In this document: positions 8,027 through 16,834 of the stretch, in pieces
How positions within the stretch are numbered: the first letter of the stretch is position 1
How the letters are laid out: every line of letters starts with the position of its first letter
Assembly (NCBI GenBank): GCA_017962375.1
Contig: JAGCVJ010000011.1
Span: 1-64,000 of the forward strand
DNA length: 64,000 nucleotides
Source: Bacteroidales bacterium
GTDB lineage: Bacteria; Bacteroidota; Bacteroidia; Bacteroidales; UBA932
Direction of reading: 5' to 3'
Notes under the pieces: generated by a model
Seen by the model: only the letters and a program-made list of their open reading frames with translations
Told to the model about the DNA's origin: nothing
Database searches by the model: none
Made by a program: the position numbers and the translations under genes

Positions 8027-9055
8027 ATGTTCTCAAGAAAGGAATTCATACGCGCTATGTCTGGTCTGGGCAGCTCTCTGCCCGGCTTTTGGGTTGAGCA
8101 GGCTCATTCGGAGAATCCTTTCTTCACGCCCTATATGCAGGCGGCCGCCATGAAAAGCATCGCCGAGAAATATCTGACAGAAGAGGCTCTGGAAAAGCTG
8201 CTTTCATATTCGGACGGCCCTCAAGGGGAGGAAAACCTTTTCCGTAAAAGGATGGAGGACAAAACCGTGGACATAATTATGGCGGGCAACATTCCTGCTG
8301 TGGGGTTCCACGATCTTCTCTGCGTTCTTTCCACGGGCGCGAAAGCCAGAGTCAAGACTTCTTCCAAAGACCGCGTGCTGATTCCTGCCATGGTGGAGAT
8401 TTTGAGAAAAATTTCCCCGGACTTGGCTTCCCGCGTTTTATTTGAGGACAAGACATTTCTCAGCGATTATAAGGGCCGGCTGGACTTTCTCCTTTTTGCA
8501 GGATCTGACGCCACACGGGCCATGCTGAAAGATGAGTTCCCTTTGGTTCCTATGCTCGCAAGAGGCTCCCGCTTTTCGCTCGGAGTGTTGAGCGGGAAAG
8601 AGACGGATGAACAGTTGAGTCTTCTGGCAAAGGACATGTTCCTGTTCTGCGGGCTGGGATGCCGCAGCATTTCCTATCTGTTCCTGCCGGAAGGGTTTGA
8701 TATTCAGGCAATAGTACGGGCCGCTTCCTGTATGGAGAAGCCCATGGCAGAGATTCCTCCTTTCAGGTCGGGATATCTCAGGCAAAGGGCTATAGACATA
8801 ATGGAGGGAGTGCCTTTTGCCGACGGCGGATTCTTTGTCCTGGAAAAATCCGAGGCTCCTTTCCCGCCTTTGGGATGCGTCCGCTACGCCTTTTATCGCC
8901 GCAAGGAGGAAATTGACGCTTTCTGCAGTTTCCATCGCGATGAAATACAGAAAAAATATACTAACTTTGGTAATGCGCAGAGTCCTCAGACAGACGACTG
9001 GATGGACGGGGTGAATACCGTCAGGTCTGTGATTGAGGGCAGCGGGGTTGTTTAA
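8027..9055 (+). CDS. LuxC-like acyl-CoA/acyl-protein reductase family protein
   Basis: A 342-residue protein of the acyl-CoA reductase (LuxC) group as found in Bacteroidota. Visible family blocks are GNIPAVGFHDLLCVL, RLDFLLFAGSDATRAML, RGSRFSLGVLSG and the active-site segment LFCGLGCRSISYLFLPEG with the likely nucleophile Cys. The C-terminus has FGNAQSPQTDDWMDGVNT, also usual for the group. The enzyme would reduce an activated acyl group to an aldehyde with NADPH; the substrate in gut bacteria is not known to me. It is divergent from the IMPACT gene and runs toward the pRiA4b-like gene and miaA. An internal Met at residue 11 is an alternative start, but the promoter position favours the first ATG. 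Confidence 0.82.
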   Translation: MFSRKEFIRAMSGLGSSLPGFWVEQAHSENPFFTPYMQAAAMKSIAEKYLTEEALEKLLSYSDGPQGEENLFRKRMEDKTVDIIMAGNIPAVGFHDLLCVLSTGAKARVKTSSKDRVLIPAMVEILRKISPDLASRVLFEDKTFLSDYKGRLDFLLFAGSDATRAMLKDEFPLVPMLARGSRFSLGVLSGKETDEQLSLLAKDMFLFCGLGCRSISYLFLPEGFDIQAIVRAASCMEKPMAEIPPFRSGYLRQRAIDIMEGVPFADGGFFVLEKSEAPFPPLGCVRYAFYRRKEEIDAFCSFHRDEIQKKYTNFGNAQSPQTDDWMDGVNTVRSVIEGSGVV

Positions 9056-9073
9056 CTGATAATTGGTATTGCG

Positions 9074-9562
9074 ATGGCTAAGATTCTGAGATACAAGATA
9101 ACCTTTCCTCTGAACAAGGTTTTTTTCCGCGAGTATGAGCTGAACGATAACATTACTCTGTTTTCTCTCAACAAGTTTCTTGTCAACGACCTGGATTTTG
9201 CCCCGGACCAGATGATAGCTTTCCGCGGCTACGACAAAGACGGCAAGCTGAAGGCTATGTGGGGCCTGTTTGACTTCGGTAGCGGCACTATAGACGGGGT
9301 AAGCCTGGAGAGGACTCTTGAGTGCGGAGCTGTCACATTGCATTACGTGTTTGATATCAATGCCAACAAGTATATGGTGCTCAGCCTTGTAGGCGAAGTG
9401 GAACAGATTCCTCACATATCTTATCCGCGGCTTGTGGCCGAAAAGGGCCGGATACCAGGGCAGTTTGACAGCAAGTTTGACACTCTCGACAACCTGACTC
9501 CTGAGCTGGGAGAAGACATAGAAGATGACGACGATTCAGAAGACGGATCAGACGACGAGTAA
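9074..9562 (+). CDS. Plasmid pRiA4b ORF-3-like (IS1096 TnpR-like) family protein
   Basis: A 162-residue protein with the fold signature of the pRiA4b/IS1096-passenger family: a strand beginning YKITFPLNKVFFREYEL, then FSLNKFLVNDLDFAPDQMIAFRGY, then LHYVFDINANKYMVLSLVGE. This is a common domain in Bacteroidota chromosomes and does not by itself mean a mobile element. The tail from about 146 is very acidic (EDIEDDDDSEDGSDDE). The 3' end overlaps the 5' end of miaA by 38 nt in another frame, so the two are translationally linked. The function is not known. Confidence 0.78.
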   Translation: MAKILRYKITFPLNKVFFREYELNDNITLFSLNKFLVNDLDFAPDQMIAFRGYDKDGKLKAMWGLFDFGSGTIDGVSLERTLECGAVTLHYVFDINANKYMVLSLVGEVEQIPHISYPRLVAEKGRIPGQFDSKFDTLDNLTPELGEDIEDDDDSEDGSDDE

Positions 9563-10451
9563 AGAAAAGCTCCTGACCATTGTTCTCGGCCCCACGGCGG
9601 TGGGCAAAACAGCCTTTGCCATAGATCTGGCAAAGCAGATAGGCTCTCCGGTAATTAACTGCGACTCCCGCCAGATTTTCAAGGAGATGACCATTGGAAC
9701 GGCTGTGCCTTCAAATGAGCAGCTGGATCAGGTCAAGCATTATTTCATCCAGACCAAATCCATTACGGAACACTATGCAGCCGGACAGTATGAGATAGAC
9801 GCCCTCTGTCTTCTGGAAGAACTTTTCAAGACTCACGACCGCTTGGTTATGTGCGGAGGCAGCGGCCTTTACATAGATGCCGTGTGCAACGGGCTGGACG
9901 CTTTCCCTGAGCCGGATATGGAACTTAGGGCCTCTCTCAACGCCAAGATGAAGGAAGAGGGGCTGGAGGCTCTCCGTTACCAGCTCAGGCAGCTAGACCC
10001 CGAGTCGTACGAGCAGCTGGACATAGCCAATCCCCAGAGGATAATCCGCGCTCTGGAAGTTACGCTGCAGACCGGAAAGAAATTCTCCGAATGGAAAACA
10101 GAGCCGGCAAAGCCTCGCCCTTTCTCCATAGAGAAGACAGGGCTAAGGATGGATCGTGGCAAACTTTATGAACGAATCAACAAAAGGGTGGACCAGATGA
10201 TGGAGGACGGCCTTCTGGAGGAGGTGAAATCTCTTGACGGGTTCAGGTGGAAAGACGGAGTGTTCTGCCCTGACCTTATGCATATTCCGCCGCTGAGGAC
10301 GGTGGGCTACCGCGAGATTTTCGATTATCTGGACGGCAAGACAAGCCTCTGCGATGCAGTTGAGAAAATAAAGACCAATACCCGCCATTACGCCAAGCGG
10401 CAGATGTCTTATTGGGGGCGAGACAAGAGCATTACATGGAAAAATCTTTGA
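9525..10451 (+). CDS. miaA: tRNA dimethylallyltransferase
   Basis: Transfers the dimethylallyl group of DMAPP to N6 of A37 in tRNAs reading U-starting codons. The 308-residue protein starts its conserved region with the P-loop VLGPTAVGKTAFA (about 19-31), followed by INCDSRQIF, FIQTKSITEHYAAGQY, GGSGLYIDAV and NPQRIIRALEV. These are all diagnostic of MiaA. The N-terminal 17 residues before the P-loop overlap the preceding gene; an internal start is possible but the next Met is inside the domain, so the first ATG is kept. Downstream the transporter gene starts 6 nt after the stop. Confidence 0.95.
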   Translation: MTTIQKTDQTTSKEKLLTIVLGPTAVGKTAFAIDLAKQIGSPVINCDSRQIFKEMTIGTAVPSNEQLDQVKHYFIQTKSITEHYAAGQYEIDALCLLEELFKTHDRLVMCGGSGLYIDAVCNGLDAFPEPDMELRASLNAKMKEEGLEALRYQLRQLDPESYEQLDIANPQRIIRALEVTLQTGKKFSEWKTEPAKPRPFSIEKTGLRMDRGKLYERINKRVDQMMEDGLLEEVKSLDGFRWKDGVFCPDLMHIPPLRTVGYREIFDYLDGKTSLCDAVEKIKTNTRHYAKRQMSYWGRDKSITWKNL

Positions 10452-10457
10452 TTTGAT

Positions 10458-12245
10458 ATGGCGAATATAGTTTTTCTGGGTTTTAATTTGCACGCGTGGA
10501 TAACAATTGCAACCGTGCTGGGCGTATTTACCGTTCTGCTTTTTACCAAGCTCAGGGCAGATCTGGTTTTTGTCTGTGCAATGTTTATTCTGCTAGTTAC
10601 CGGAGTGCTCACTGAAGCAGAAGCTTTTTCGGGCTTCAGCTCTTCCTCTACGGTTGTTGTGGGAGTGTTGTTTGTGGTGGTTGCCGGCCTTATGCATACG
10701 GGGGTGCTTCACTGGATTGTCAAGAACCTCCTGGGCCTGCCAAAGAAATATTCCGGCTCAATTATTAGGCTTATGCTTCCAGTAGCCGGGCTAAGTTCAT
10801 TCTTAAGCAATACAACAGTGGTGGCTTTGTTCGTAGATATAGTTAAAATGTGGAGCAAGAAACTGGGCATTTCTCCTTCCAAGCTTCTTATACCGCTGAG
10901 CTATGCGTCCGGAATGGGTGGAATTTGCACTCTGATAGGAACTCCGCCCAACCTCATAATATCAGGACTGTATACTCAGAATACCGGCCATGTGATGAAT
11001 GTTTTGGCTCCGACTGTCCCGGGTCTTTTCTGCCTTGCTGTGGGAATACTTTCCGTAATTGCTATGAGAAAACTTCTGCCGGATAGGAAGGCTCCGGAAA
11101 GTGCTTTTGAAGACACCTCCAATTATACCGTGGAGTTCATTGTTCCTTCAGACAATCCCAACATAGGAAAGAGTGTACAGGAAGCTTCTCTTGTTGAGAT
11201 AAAGGGAGGATCGCTGATAGAAATCATAAGATCCGGACATGAAGTGATTTCTCCAGTGGCTCCTGACGAGACGTTGAAAGCAGGTGATCGCCTGATTTTT
11301 TCCGGACAGATAGAAGATTTGCTTGATCTTGGAAAAAGCCGTGCTTTTGTTACGGCAGATCACCAAGTCTTTTCAACTAGCCAGAAGGAGAAAAGGCGCA
11401 ATCTACAAACTGCGTACATTTCATTCGGAAGCAGCCTTATTGGCAAAACCATACATAATTCCGGCTTTGAAAGAAATAACCGCATGACTCTTGTAGCGGT
11501 TTCAAGGAAAGGGGAGAGAATAGCGGAATCGCCGAGAGATGTGATACTCCAGGCTGGAGACACGCTTTTGCTTGAATGTTCTCCTAAGGCAGATCTTAGA
11601 GCAGCCAAGCTCACAAGGCAGGTTCGCTTCTTCGATTCAGAGCAGATTGCCAACATAGGGCCAAAGACTTTGGTTTCGGCACTGATAATGATAGCTATGG
11701 TAGTTCTTAGCGCTGCCAATGTACTCCCGCTTATGAGTTGCGCTTTCCTTGCCGCTGTAGCAATGCTGGTATTTAGGTGCTGCAATGCGGAGCAGGCTAT
11801 GAAGGCTGTCAACTGGGAAATACTTATGGTGTTTGCCGGTAGCGTTGTTCTCGGGCTTGCGATACAAAAGACTGGGATTGCCGAGCGGTTGGCAAACGGA
11901 ATTCTGGAAATATGCGGCAAGAACCCAATAGTGGTTATGGCATCTGTCTGTCTGGTTGCTACATTCATTACTGAATTCATCAGCAATACTGCTGCTGGAG
12001 CCATTTTCTTCCCGATAATGTATCAGGCGGCAACAGCCATCGGGTGTGATCCTTTCCCGTTTATGATAGCCCTTATGATAGCAGTAAGTTCCAGTTTTGC
12101 AACTCCGATCGGTTCTCCAACTCATATGCTTGTCTATGGCCCCGGAGGGTACCGCTTCTCGGATTTCTTGAAGATTGGAGTGCTGATGAATATCATAATT
12201 CTTGCAGCAAACGTATTTATAGTTAGCGTGTTCTGTGGGATTTGA
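10458..12245 (+). CDS. SLC13/DASS-type anion transporter with two TrkA-C domains
   Basis: A 595-residue inner-membrane permease. Hydrophobic segments occupy residues 1-210 and 400-595 in the divided anion:sodium symporter layout. The characteristic repeats are LSSFLSNTTVVALF, GMGGICTLIGTPPNLIISG, FISNTAAGAIFFPI and SSFATPIGSPTHMLVYGPGGYRFSDF. Between them, about 215-380, lie two cytoplasmic TrkA-C (RCK_C) domains, each with GxxLxEI...G..I..P...LxAGDxLxF. Proteins with this layout move sulfate, dicarboxylates or related anions. The next gene is a TauE/SafE-type exporter, which makes a sulfur-compound substrate plausible but unproven. Confidence 0.88.
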   Translation: MANIVFLGFNLHAWITIATVLGVFTVLLFTKLRADLVFVCAMFILLVTGVLTEAEAFSGFSSSSTVVVGVLFVVVAGLMHTGVLHWIVKNLLGLPKKYSGSIIRLMLPVAGLSSFLSNTTVVALFVDIVKMWSKKLGISPSKLLIPLSYASGMGGICTLIGTPPNLIISGLYTQNTGHVMNVLAPTVPGLFCLAVGILSVIAMRKLLPDRKAPESAFEDTSNYTVEFIVPSDNPNIGKSVQEASLVEIKGGSLIEIIRSGHEVISPVAPDETLKAGDRLIFSGQIEDLLDLGKSRAFVTADHQVFSTSQKEKRRNLQTAYISFGSSLIGKTIHNSGFERNNRMTLVAVSRKGERIAESPRDVILQAGDTLLLECSPKADLRAAKLTRQVRFFDSEQIANIGPKTLVSALIMIAMVVLSAANVLPLMSCAFLAAVAMLVFRCCNAEQAMKAVNWEILMVFAGSVVLGLAIQKTGIAERLANGILEICGKNPIVVMASVCLVATFITEFISNTAAGAIFFPIMYQAATAIGCDPFPFMIALMIAVSSSFATPIGSPTHMLVYGPGGYRFSDFLKIGVLMNIIILAANVFIVSVFCGI

Positions 12246-12261
12246 CAATTATTGAAGATTG

Positions 12262-12987
12262 ATGCAGACAGGAATCTGGATATTGATTCTGGCCTTGTGT
12301 GCCAGCTTTGTGCAGCGGACCATAGGGTTCGGCTTCGGCATCTTCATTATGACGGCGCTTCCGCTGTTGATGCCTTCCTATGCCGAGGCTACAACCGTGT
12401 CCGGATTGCTGGCTATGCTCACGGCCCTAGTGGTTACCGTCAGGATGTGGAAGCACATAAACTGGAAGAGACTCCTGGTGTTGCTGATTGCTTTTTATGC
12501 GGTTTCTTCAGTATGCATATATCTTCTTGCCGGATTCCAAGACAGCAAGATAGAGACAGTTCTGGGAGTGGTGCTGATTCTGATCAGCCTGTACTTCCTT
12601 TTCCTTAGCGACAAGATCCACATAGGCAAGTCTCTGGGGTGGGAGATTGGAGCCGGAAGCGTGAGCGGGGTGATGGGAGGTTTCTTCGCCATGCAAGGGC
12701 CCCCGGCCGTGCTTTACCTGATTTCTTCAGAGCCATCGAAAGAGCAGTATATGGCCATGATATCGGCTTTTCTGCTCTTCGGCAACCTGGGGATGACCAT
12801 CGTTAGGGCCATGAACGGCTTTGTTACTGCTGAAGTAGGCTGGGCCAGCCTTTGGGGAGTGGCTGGCGTTGCCGCGGGAACCTCTCTCGGAGCCTGGGCT
12901 TTCAGGAAGATTCCGAGAGAAAAGTTCAAGTACCTTGTATATTCTTATATCGGCGTCAGTGGAATAATGATTCTTTTGTCGCGATAA
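12262..12987 (+). CDS. TauE/SafE family sulfite/organosulfonate exporter-like membrane protein
   Basis: A 241-residue protein with eight predicted membrane segments of the TauE/SafE (DUF81) family. The paired half-repeats each start with a glycine-rich motif: QRTIGFGFGIFIMTALPLLMP near the N-terminus and GAGSVSGVMGGFFAMQGPPAVLYLI in the middle. The ATG at 12262 is preferred to the TTG directly before it. The gene follows the DASS-type transporter by 16 nt and is likely in the same operon. It converges on rpoD, whose stop lies 8 nt beyond. Confidence 0.88.
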   Translation: MQTGIWILILALCASFVQRTIGFGFGIFIMTALPLLMPSYAEATTVSGLLAMLTALVVTVRMWKHINWKRLLVLLIAFYAVSSVCIYLLAGFQDSKIETVLGVVLILISLYFLFLSDKIHIGKSLGWEIGAGSVSGVMGGFFAMQGPPAVLYLISSEPSKEQYMAMISAFLLFGNLGMTIVRAMNGFVTAEVGWASLWGVAGVAAGTSLGAWAFRKIPREKFKYLVYSYIGVSGIMILLSR

Positions 12988-12994
12988 AAATCCT

Positions 12995-13849
12995 TTACAG
13001 ATACTGCGCCAGGCGTTTTTTGATTCTCGGGCTGGACAGGGTTCTAAGGGCTCTGGTCTTGATCTGGCGCACTCTTTCCCTTGTAAGGTCCATGTTCTCG
13101 CCGATTTCCTCCAGAGTCATCTGAGGGCATCCTATGCCGAAGCTTGAGACCAGAACCTGCCTTTCTCTCTCTCCGAGCACCTGCATCACTTCCTCCAGGT
13201 CTTTCAGGAGTGATTCCCTGATAAGCTTGCCGTCCACCTGGGGAGCCTGGGTGTCTGCCACCACATCTTCCAGAGTCTGGCTGTCGTCGTCTCCCAGGGG
13301 CTTGCTCAGAGAAACGGTGGCGTTCTGGGCAAGGGGCAGGTCGCTGATTTTGGAAATGTCCGTTTCCATAATGGCGGCCAGCTCCTCGTCCGTTGGCTCT
13401 CTCTCGTACTCCTGGATGAAGGCCTGCCTTTTCTTGCTGGCCTTTATCTGAAGACCCACCTGGTTCATAGGCAGGCGGATGGTGTTTGAGTCCTGGGAGA
13501 TTCCGCTCAGAATCTGCTGGCGGATCCACCATACGGCGTAGGATATAAATTTGAATCCTCTTGTGGGGTCGAATTTTTTTGCGGCCTTGATCAGGCCTAT
13601 GTTGCCTTCGCTGATCAGGTCCGTGAGCTCAAGCCCGCGGTTCTGGTACTGTTTTGCAACCGATACCACGAACCTTAGGTTTGCCTCGACAAGTGAGTTC
13701 AGCGCCTGGCCGTCTCCTTCCTTTATCCTCATTGCCAGCTCTGTCTCCTGGTCCGGTCCTATCATCTCAATTCGGCTGATGTCTCTCATATACTGTTCAA
13801 GTGTATGAGTCCTGACCGTTATGCACGGTGTAATTTTAATTTGTTCCAT
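12995..13849 (-). CDS. rpoD: Primary sigma factor RpoD (short Bacteroidota type)
   Basis: At 284 residues this is the short sigma-A typical of Bacteroidota, lacking the long non-conserved insert of proteobacterial RpoD. Regions in order: 1.2 (TLEQYMRDISRIEMIGPDQE), 2 (ANLRFVVSVAKQYQNRGLELTDLISEGNIGLIKAAKKFDPTRGFKFISYAVWWIRQQI split over region 2.1-2.4), 3 (about 130-200) and 4.2 (MTLEEIGENMDLTRERVRQIKTRALRTL). It directs RNA polymerase to the TTTG / TAnnTTTG promoters seen throughout this window. The gene is single and divergent from the AAA/MoxR/VWA cassette. Confidence 0.96.
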   Translation of the reverse strand: MEQIKITPCITVRTHTLEQYMRDISRIEMIGPDQETELAMRIKEGDGQALNSLVEANLRFVVSVAKQYQNRGLELTDLISEGNIGLIKAAKKFDPTRGFKFISYAVWWIRQQILSGISQDSNTIRLPMNQVGLQIKASKKRQAFIQEYEREPTDEELAAIMETDISKISDLPLAQNATVSLSKPLGDDDSQTLEDVVADTQAPQVDGKLIRESLLKDLEEVMQVLGERERQVLVSSFGIGCPQMTLEEIGENMDLTRERVRQIKTRALRTLSSPRIKKRLAQYL

Positions 13850-13999
13850 AAGTAAATATTGAATGTTGGTTCAATCACATATACGTTGATCTTTTGGTTT
13901 TATTTCACATCGCGATGAAAATTTTTCTGGCATCGGAGTGTAATATTCGACGAAAAAGGCAGTATATCTCTTCGCGAACAAGTCAAAACAGAAGAAAAT

Positions 14000-15733
14000 A
14001 TGACCAGAAGACCATTACGTAGATTGAGAACCAGACAAGACAGTTTTACCCCGGGAGAGGAAATAGACTCCATCAAGGAGTACGCTCCCGACAACGTGGA
14101 CACCGCATCCATGGCGTCCTGTTTTTCGCGTGTATATAACAAGGTAGACATTGCCGGGCTGAGTGCTGCAGTAAAGCAGGAGCTCAGGCAGGACCTGGAC
14201 TATCTTACAGAGCAGTTTTCATTGGACGACGAGTCCGTTATACTTCTTTCCGCCATTCTGGAAAGGAGCGGCTGCCACAGCAACGCATCTTACGAGGACC
14301 TTGCAGATTTTCTGGGGTGCTCAAACATAGAATTCATGGCATATCACGAGAAAGTCAGGAACATGGAGACAACCGGGCTTATCAGGAGCACCGGAGGTGG
14401 ACAGTACAAGGGTTTTTCCGTTAGCAAGGAACTTGTCAAGTCTCTTGCAAAGAACAGCAAGTTTGAGCCGGTCAAGATGTCCGGACTGAACGCTGAGGAG
14501 TTGTTCAACCGTTTTGACTCCCTTTATACCGACGCGTTCCGCGGGACTATGGACGAGGATGATTTGTCGGAGATTGTCGAGAAACTTATAGACTACAACC
14601 GCGACCTTGACTTCTGCAAAAGGGTTAAGGAAAGCATGCTCTACGCTAAGGAGTGTACAGACGACGAGAGGAGAATATTTTATGCCCTTTGCACCCACTA
14701 TGTAAGTCACGGCGGGGAGTCTCTGCAGATAGACAAGCTGATGGACATTGTCAGTTTCATGCGTTTCAACATCAAGAGAGAAATAGCATCAGGAGAGAAC
14801 TTCCTCCAGAAAAACGGGTTTGTGGAGTTTGCCGTCTGCGATGGACAGGCAGACGATACTTCTCTCTCCCTTTCTGACAAGGCAAGGGGCGAGTTTTTCA
14901 ACAATGTTACTGTATCAGTCAAGCAGGAAATCCAGCACAAGGACCTTGTAAAGGCATCCAGCATCACTGAAAAGAAACTTTTCTACAACCAGGAGGAAAA
15001 GGAGCAGGTGGACCGTCTTGAATCTCTTCTTGACGACGGCAACTTCTTCCTGATTCAGGAGAGACTCAAGGAGTGCAAAATGCGCCCTGGTTTCAACGTA
15101 ATATTCTACGGCGGACCCGGAACCGGCAAGACTGCAACAGCATACGAACTTGCGAGAAAGAGCGGCAGGGACATCTTCTGCATAGACATGTCCAAGATAA
15201 GGAGCAAGTGGGTGGGCGAGAGCGAGAAAAACATCAAGGCGGTTTTCCGTATCTACAGAGAGATGTGCCGCACATCCAAGGTTAAACCTATTCTGCTTTT
15301 CAACGAGGCGGATGCCGTATTCGGAAAGCGAATAGAGGTGGAGAGCAGCGTGGACCAGATGAACAACAGCATCCAGAATATCATCCTTCAGGAGATGGAG
15401 AATCTGGAGGGAGTGCTCATCGCAACCACCAACATGGAGAAAAACCTGGACGAGGCGTTTGCCAGGAGGTTCATCTACAAGATTGCCTTCAAGACTCCGG
15501 ATGCTCAGTCCAGGGCAAAGATTTGGAAAGAGATGATTCCTTCTCTTACCGATAAGGACGCGGAGGAACTCGCTTCTGGGTACGAGTTCAGCGGAGGAAA
15601 CATTGAGAACATCGCGAGAAAATACCAGGTGGAGTACATCCTCTCCGGAAACAGGCCTGATGTGGAATCGCTGAAGACTATCTGCAGTCAGGAACTACTT
15701 TCCAGAAAAAAGACTGCAAGAATCGGATATTGA
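14000..15733 (+). CDS. Classic-type AAA ATPase, first gene of the AAA-MoxR-VWA cassette
   Basis: A 577-residue cytoplasmic protein. The N-terminal 340 residues are helical, with a region at about 65-135 that looks like a winged-helix fold. They are followed by an AAA module: Walker A GGPGTGKT (about 371-378), pore-loop region RSKWVGESEKN, Walker B ILLFNEADA (about 430-438; Asn replaces the usual Asp), sensor-1 ATTN (about 474-477) and arginine finger ARRF. A C-terminal lid follows. The closest group is the FtsH/CDC48-like classic clade. It is the first of five co-directional genes and likely remodels a protein substrate; the substrate is unknown. Confidence 0.8.
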   Translation: MTRRPLRRLRTRQDSFTPGEEIDSIKEYAPDNVDTASMASCFSRVYNKVDIAGLSAAVKQELRQDLDYLTEQFSLDDESVILLSAILERSGCHSNASYEDLADFLGCSNIEFMAYHEKVRNMETTGLIRSTGGGQYKGFSVSKELVKSLAKNSKFEPVKMSGLNAEELFNRFDSLYTDAFRGTMDEDDLSEIVEKLIDYNRDLDFCKRVKESMLYAKECTDDERRIFYALCTHYVSHGGESLQIDKLMDIVSFMRFNIKREIASGENFLQKNGFVEFAVCDGQADDTSLSLSDKARGEFFNNVTVSVKQEIQHKDLVKASSITEKKLFYNQEEKEQVDRLESLLDDGNFFLIQERLKECKMRPGFNVIFYGGPGTGKTATAYELARKSGRDIFCIDMSKIRSKWVGESEKNIKAVFRIYREMCRTSKVKPILLFNEADAVFGKRIEVESSVDQMNNSIQNIILQEMENLEGVLIATTNMEKNLDEAFARRFIYKIAFKTPDAQSRAKIWKEMIPSLTDKDAEELASGYEFSGGNIENIARKYQVEYILSGNRPDVESLKTICSQELLSRKKTARIGY

Positions 15734-15751
15734 AACAGTATATAGTAGCGT

Positions 15752-16834
15752 ATGGCAAATATCAACATAAACACGGTCGAGCTGATTCAGTTGCTCGACA
15801 TCACTCCTGCCTCGCATAATATAATGCTTGTAGGCAGACACGGAATCGGTAAATCGGAGATTCTGACAGACTATTTCAGGAACAAGGGGATGGACGTGGT
15901 GGCTCTTTTTCTGGGCCAGATGTCCGATCCGGGAGACTTGATAGGAATTCCTAACAAGAACGAGAAAACCGGCAAGACAGACTTCATGCCGCCTTACTGG
16001 TTCCCTTTGGACGGGAAACCTATAGTGCTTTTTCTGGACGAGCTGAACAGGGCGCGTCCCGAGATACTGCAGACTATTATGGACCTTGCGCTGAACCGCA
16101 AGCTGGCGGGGCGAAGCCTTCCGGAGGGCAGCCGCATCATCAGCGCCGTGAACGCGGGTGACCAGTACCAGCTGACGGATCTGGACCCTGCGCTTGTGAG
16201 CCGTTTCAACATAGTGAACTTCACTCCTACAACTCAGGAGTGGCTGCTCTGGGCCAGGAAAGCGGGCGTGGACAGCAGGGTGATAGACTTTATCCAGGAA
16301 AATCCGGTGTGGCTGGACAAGGATCCTGACTCCAGGGAGGGGGTGGACACAGGACTTGACAAGACTCCCGACCGCAGAGCCTGGAAAAGAGTTTCGGACA
16401 TCATTTCAGGAATGGAGAGGCTCCAAGACGCGGCAAAGGCCATTTCGTGCATTGTGGGCGCCAGGGCTGCAAGTGCTTTCCTCAGCAGCGCTTCTGCAAA
16501 CAAGTTGCTCTCCGCCAGGGAGATACTGATGAACTTCCCTAAGGTTAAGGAAAAGTTGGACAAGTACGAGCTGCACAACCTTTCTGTTATCAACGACAGC
16601 CTTTACCGCTTTCTTGAGATAGAGACTGTTCAGGAGAAAGACAAGGAGACTGTTGCCGGAAATCTGGAGGCATACTTCGATTATCTGGCAAAAGACAAGA
16701 AAGAGGCGGCAGCACACTTCGCGAATCTGTATATGCAGAAAACCTATCCTTCGGCAGTGAGCTTCATCGCCAGGGAGTGCAGGATGCTTACAATGTCGAT
16801 GATTATTTACGTTCAGGGCATTAACGCGGCATGA
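15752..16834 (+). CDS. MoxR-like AAA+ ATPase
   Basis: A 360-residue ATPase of the MoxR/CbbQ group. Walker A is GRHGIGKS (about 28-35) and Walker B LFLDELNRA (about 91-99). Sensor-1 lies in ISAVNAGDQYQL, followed by the arginine finger in LVSRFNIV. MoxR ATPases act as chaperones that insert metals or remodel partner complexes and are nearly always encoded beside a VWA protein. Here the VWA gene follows with a 4-nt overlap (ATGA), strong evidence of a functional pair. The C-terminal 100 residues are helical. Confidence 0.88.
   Translation: MANININTVELIQLLDITPASHNIMLVGRHGIGKSEILTDYFRNKGMDVVALFLGQMSDPGDLIGIPNKNEKTGKTDFMPPYWFPLDGKPIVLFLDELNRARPEILQTIMDLALNRKLAGRSLPEGSRIISAVNAGDQYQLTDLDPALVSRFNIVNFTPTTQEWLLWARKAGVDSRVIDFIQENPVWLDKDPDSREGVDTGLDKTPDRRAWKRVSDIISGMERLQDAAKAISCIVGARAASAFLSSASANKLLSAREILMNFPKVKEKLDKYELHNLSVINDSLYRFLEIETVQEKDKETVAGNLEAYFDYLAKDKKEAAAHFANLYMQKTYPSAVSFIARECRMLTMSMIIYVQGINAA

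Noticed and set aside
9074-9562. IS1096/pRiA4b-like gene as a sign of an insertion sequence
   Set aside because: This domain is a common chromosomal gene in Bacteroidota; there is no transposase or inverted repeat, and it overlaps miaA.
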